A program made the position numbers and the translations under genes. Under the pieces are notes generated by a model. It worked only from the letters and a program-made list of their open reading frames with translations. It was not told the origin of the DNA and made no database searches. From assembly GCF_963676685.1 (NCBI RefSeq), contig NC_092345.1:84757592-84821591 (forward strand): 64,000 nucleotides of DNA, given 5' to 3'. The stretch is from Mytilus edulis. Lineage: Eukaryota; Mollusca; Bivalvia; Mytilida; Mytilidae. Shown piece after piece: positions 61,875 through 64,000 of the stretch. Each line of letters opens with the position of its first letter. The stretch's first letter is position 1.

Positions 61875-63718
61875 CAGGTTGGGCTCAAGTCATGAAACAT
61901 GGGGTGATCCCAAGTTTATGGGATAAACACGTTTTTCTGGGGTCGAAAAACCCCACAAAACTGGGGTAAAAAACTTCGTACATAAATTTCACAGCAACTG
62001 TGAAAAAGCGCACAATGTCAGCTGTTGCGGTAATTTTTATCCAACATGAACTTTTGTTTACGTTAAGTAGTTTGCCATTGCTATAGTTTATTCTTTTGTG
62101 TAAGTCTAAGGATAAATGGGCTTCATAACCGGAAGTGTAAAAATCAAGCCATTTATGAATAATATCATATCGTTTCTTTACTTTCCAGACAAATTTTCTT
62201 TCTTACTAACTTTGTCGACTAACATTACTCCATCTTGAACAACAATGCATGTGCATTATGAAACAAAGCTTTCTATTGGTCGATTAATCTTTTGAGCTTT
62301 GTTAAATTCTATGGAGGGCAAAATTAACAAAACAATACCAAAAACTGTTTTTCATTTTGTATCGGATATGCTGAAATTATCTCCCTTTGCAAGAATAAGG
62401 AATGACTCAAAATGAACTATATTACTGTGTAAGAACAGATTATTAAGTGAAGATATAAATGAAACTATCTTATATTGATTTAAAATATATTTTTCAATTT
62501 ACTGTATATTTTATAGAATACTTTGCTATTCTTATGAAAAAATTATACCTTGTAAATAAACTTGTTAAAATAGATATATAATAGAAATATAGGACAAATC
62601 TCATCACTGACCTTGCGAGGGCTATATATCCAGTCAAAGTTGTTATAAACTCGCGTGTGTGGTTTATATACAATAAATTACATGCTGATATCAATACATA
62701 TGTCAAGTCACATTATAATAAAGAAGCATGCTATACATACATTAATATAAAAGTAGAATGTTAATAACTAAATTTTAAGAACAGACACAACTAAATGTTT
62801 TAGTCAATCTTTATATTATAAACTAAATATATTCTTTACTTATTTTGTAGTTTCGCCAAAAAGGGGGGATTGGCATGTAAATTTAAATTTTCAAATTTAG
62901 TGCAAAACATCTAGGAGGAATCTATCATCTTTGATAAGATAGAATCATTCCTAATGAATACGACAAATATATAAGAAAAATGCTGATGTAATACTATTTA
63001 TAGACTTGTGTATATACCTTGACATGTCAATGTATATTGCAATTTAATTTTTGATAAACTTTGTAAGGATAAGGGCTAGCTTATAAACTTATCTAATTTT
63101 AATTGCTTACAAATTTCTTTAAACATACAAAATATGGTCATTGTCATCTGGGACTATTATACAAGAGAGTATAATTGATTATTCCAGTTTTCATAATTAA
63201 TTTCGTCTTGTCAAGGTATATTCACAATAGTCTATTAAACGAAAAACAGTTTATAGTATTGTTTTGTTAATTTTGCCCTCCATAGAATTTAACAAAGCTC
63301 AAAAGATTAATCGACCAATAGAAAGCTTTGTTTCATATTGCACATGCATTGTTGTTCAAGATGGAGTAATGTTAGTCGACAAAGTTAGTAAGAAAGAAAA
63401 TTTGTCTGGAAAGTAAAGAAACGATATGATATTATTCATAAATGGCTTGATTTTTACACTTCCGGTTATGAAGCCCATTTATCCTGAGACTTACACAAAA
63501 GAATAAACTATAGCAATGGCAAACTACTTAACGTAAACAAAAGTTCATGTTGGATAAAAATTACCGCAACAGCTGACATTGTGCGCTTTTTCACAGTGCT
63601 GTGAAATTTATGTACGAAGTTTTTTACCCCAGTTTTGTGGGGTTTTTCGACCCCAGAAAAACGTGTTTATCCCATAAACTTGGGATCACCCCATGTTTCA
63701 TGACTTGAGCCCAACCTG
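61875..63718. mobile_element. 1.84-kb DNA element with ~478-bp TIRs and ATTAA target duplication
   Basis: Arms 61875-62352 and 63241-63718 are inverted and almost identical, ending CAGGTTGGGCTCAAGTCATG. ATTAA flanks both sides (61870-61874, 63719-63723). The interior (62353-63240) is AT-rich with no transposase, so this is a non-autonomous element. The high arm identity suggests recent activity. In a MED1 intron. Confidence 0.85.
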
Positions 63719-64000
63719 ATTAAGCCTGTTTCTCCACTACTATATTCTGTAGGTCTACTATATTTGATTTATGGAATGACTGTTAGATGTACATGAACCT
63801 TGACCTCATTTTTCATGGTTCACATTGAGTTTTGGTGATGAGGATTGTTTGTCAAATACTATTCGTAATAGTTTCTTAAATTGGATGATTAAATGATTGT
63901 AAGGTGGACAGTTTTCATCTGATTGGCCTAATTATTTAATGGTTTATTGGTTAATGCTGATCTTTCTTGATAAGTTCATTCCCTCAGATATTCTTTTTAT
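63719..64000. other. MED1 intron, right edge
   Basis: No exon or repeat that I can name. 'catgaaccttgacctcattt' resembles a pearl-type core in small part. Confidence 0.35.

Overview
The window is metazoan nuclear DNA, very probably from a bivalve and most likely a mussel (Mytilus-like). It is AT-rich, its conserved coding exons are short and separated by long introns with GT..AG borders, and it is crowded with repeat types I associate with bivalves: tRNA-derived SINEs, 'pearl'-like tandem-core elements, Naiad-type Penelope-like retroelements and many terminal-inverted-repeat (TIR) elements. No database search was possible. Family names are from memory, and exon borders come from splice signals plus reading-phase agreement.

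Three host genes can be supported. (1) About 4.9-5.1 kb, minus strand: a first coding exon resembling GEMIN2 (SMN complex); the rest would lie beyond the left edge. (2) 13.3-28.9 kb, minus strand: a complete Ral small GTPase gene. Three common exons are followed by either of two terminal exons. The distal one (13330-13443) gives the usual basic Ral tail ending CTIL. The proximal one (16256-16441) gives a longer, different tail ending CILQ, with its own polyadenylation signal. (3) 42.1-61.4 kb, plus strand: the 5' part of MED1 (Mediator subunit 1), with eight conserved exons, a phase-compatible first exon about 9.4 kb upstream, and continuation past the right edge.

The most notable element sits on the minus strand inside the 8.7-kb third Ral intron (19213 to about 22980). 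It is a Naiad-type Penelope-like retroelement with a GIY-YIG nuclease in front of the reverse transcriptase. Four in-frame TGA codons fall where the family has cysteine, and a well-formed SECIS-like hairpin lies 55 nt after the stop. It therefore looks like a decayed copy of a retroelement whose protein contained several selenocysteines. At least four short, 5'-truncated copies of the same 3' tail lie elsewhere in the window.

Layout: 0-2.1 kb SINE, pearl-like element and inverted-repeat element; 2.1-4.9 kb TTAA-flanked element; 4.9-5.1 kb GEMIN2 exon; 5.3-9.3 kb repeats; 9.3-28.9 kb Ral gene with the Naiad in its intron; 29-34.6 kb intergenic with three TIR elements; 34.7-36.9 kb minus-strand LINE remains; 37.4-39.4 kb plus-strand LINE; 39.7-40.6 kb Naiad tail with a nested insertion; 41.8-42.1 kb likely MED1 promoter; 42.1 kb to the end MED1, whose introns carry several repeats including a 1.84-kb element with 478-bp TIRs.
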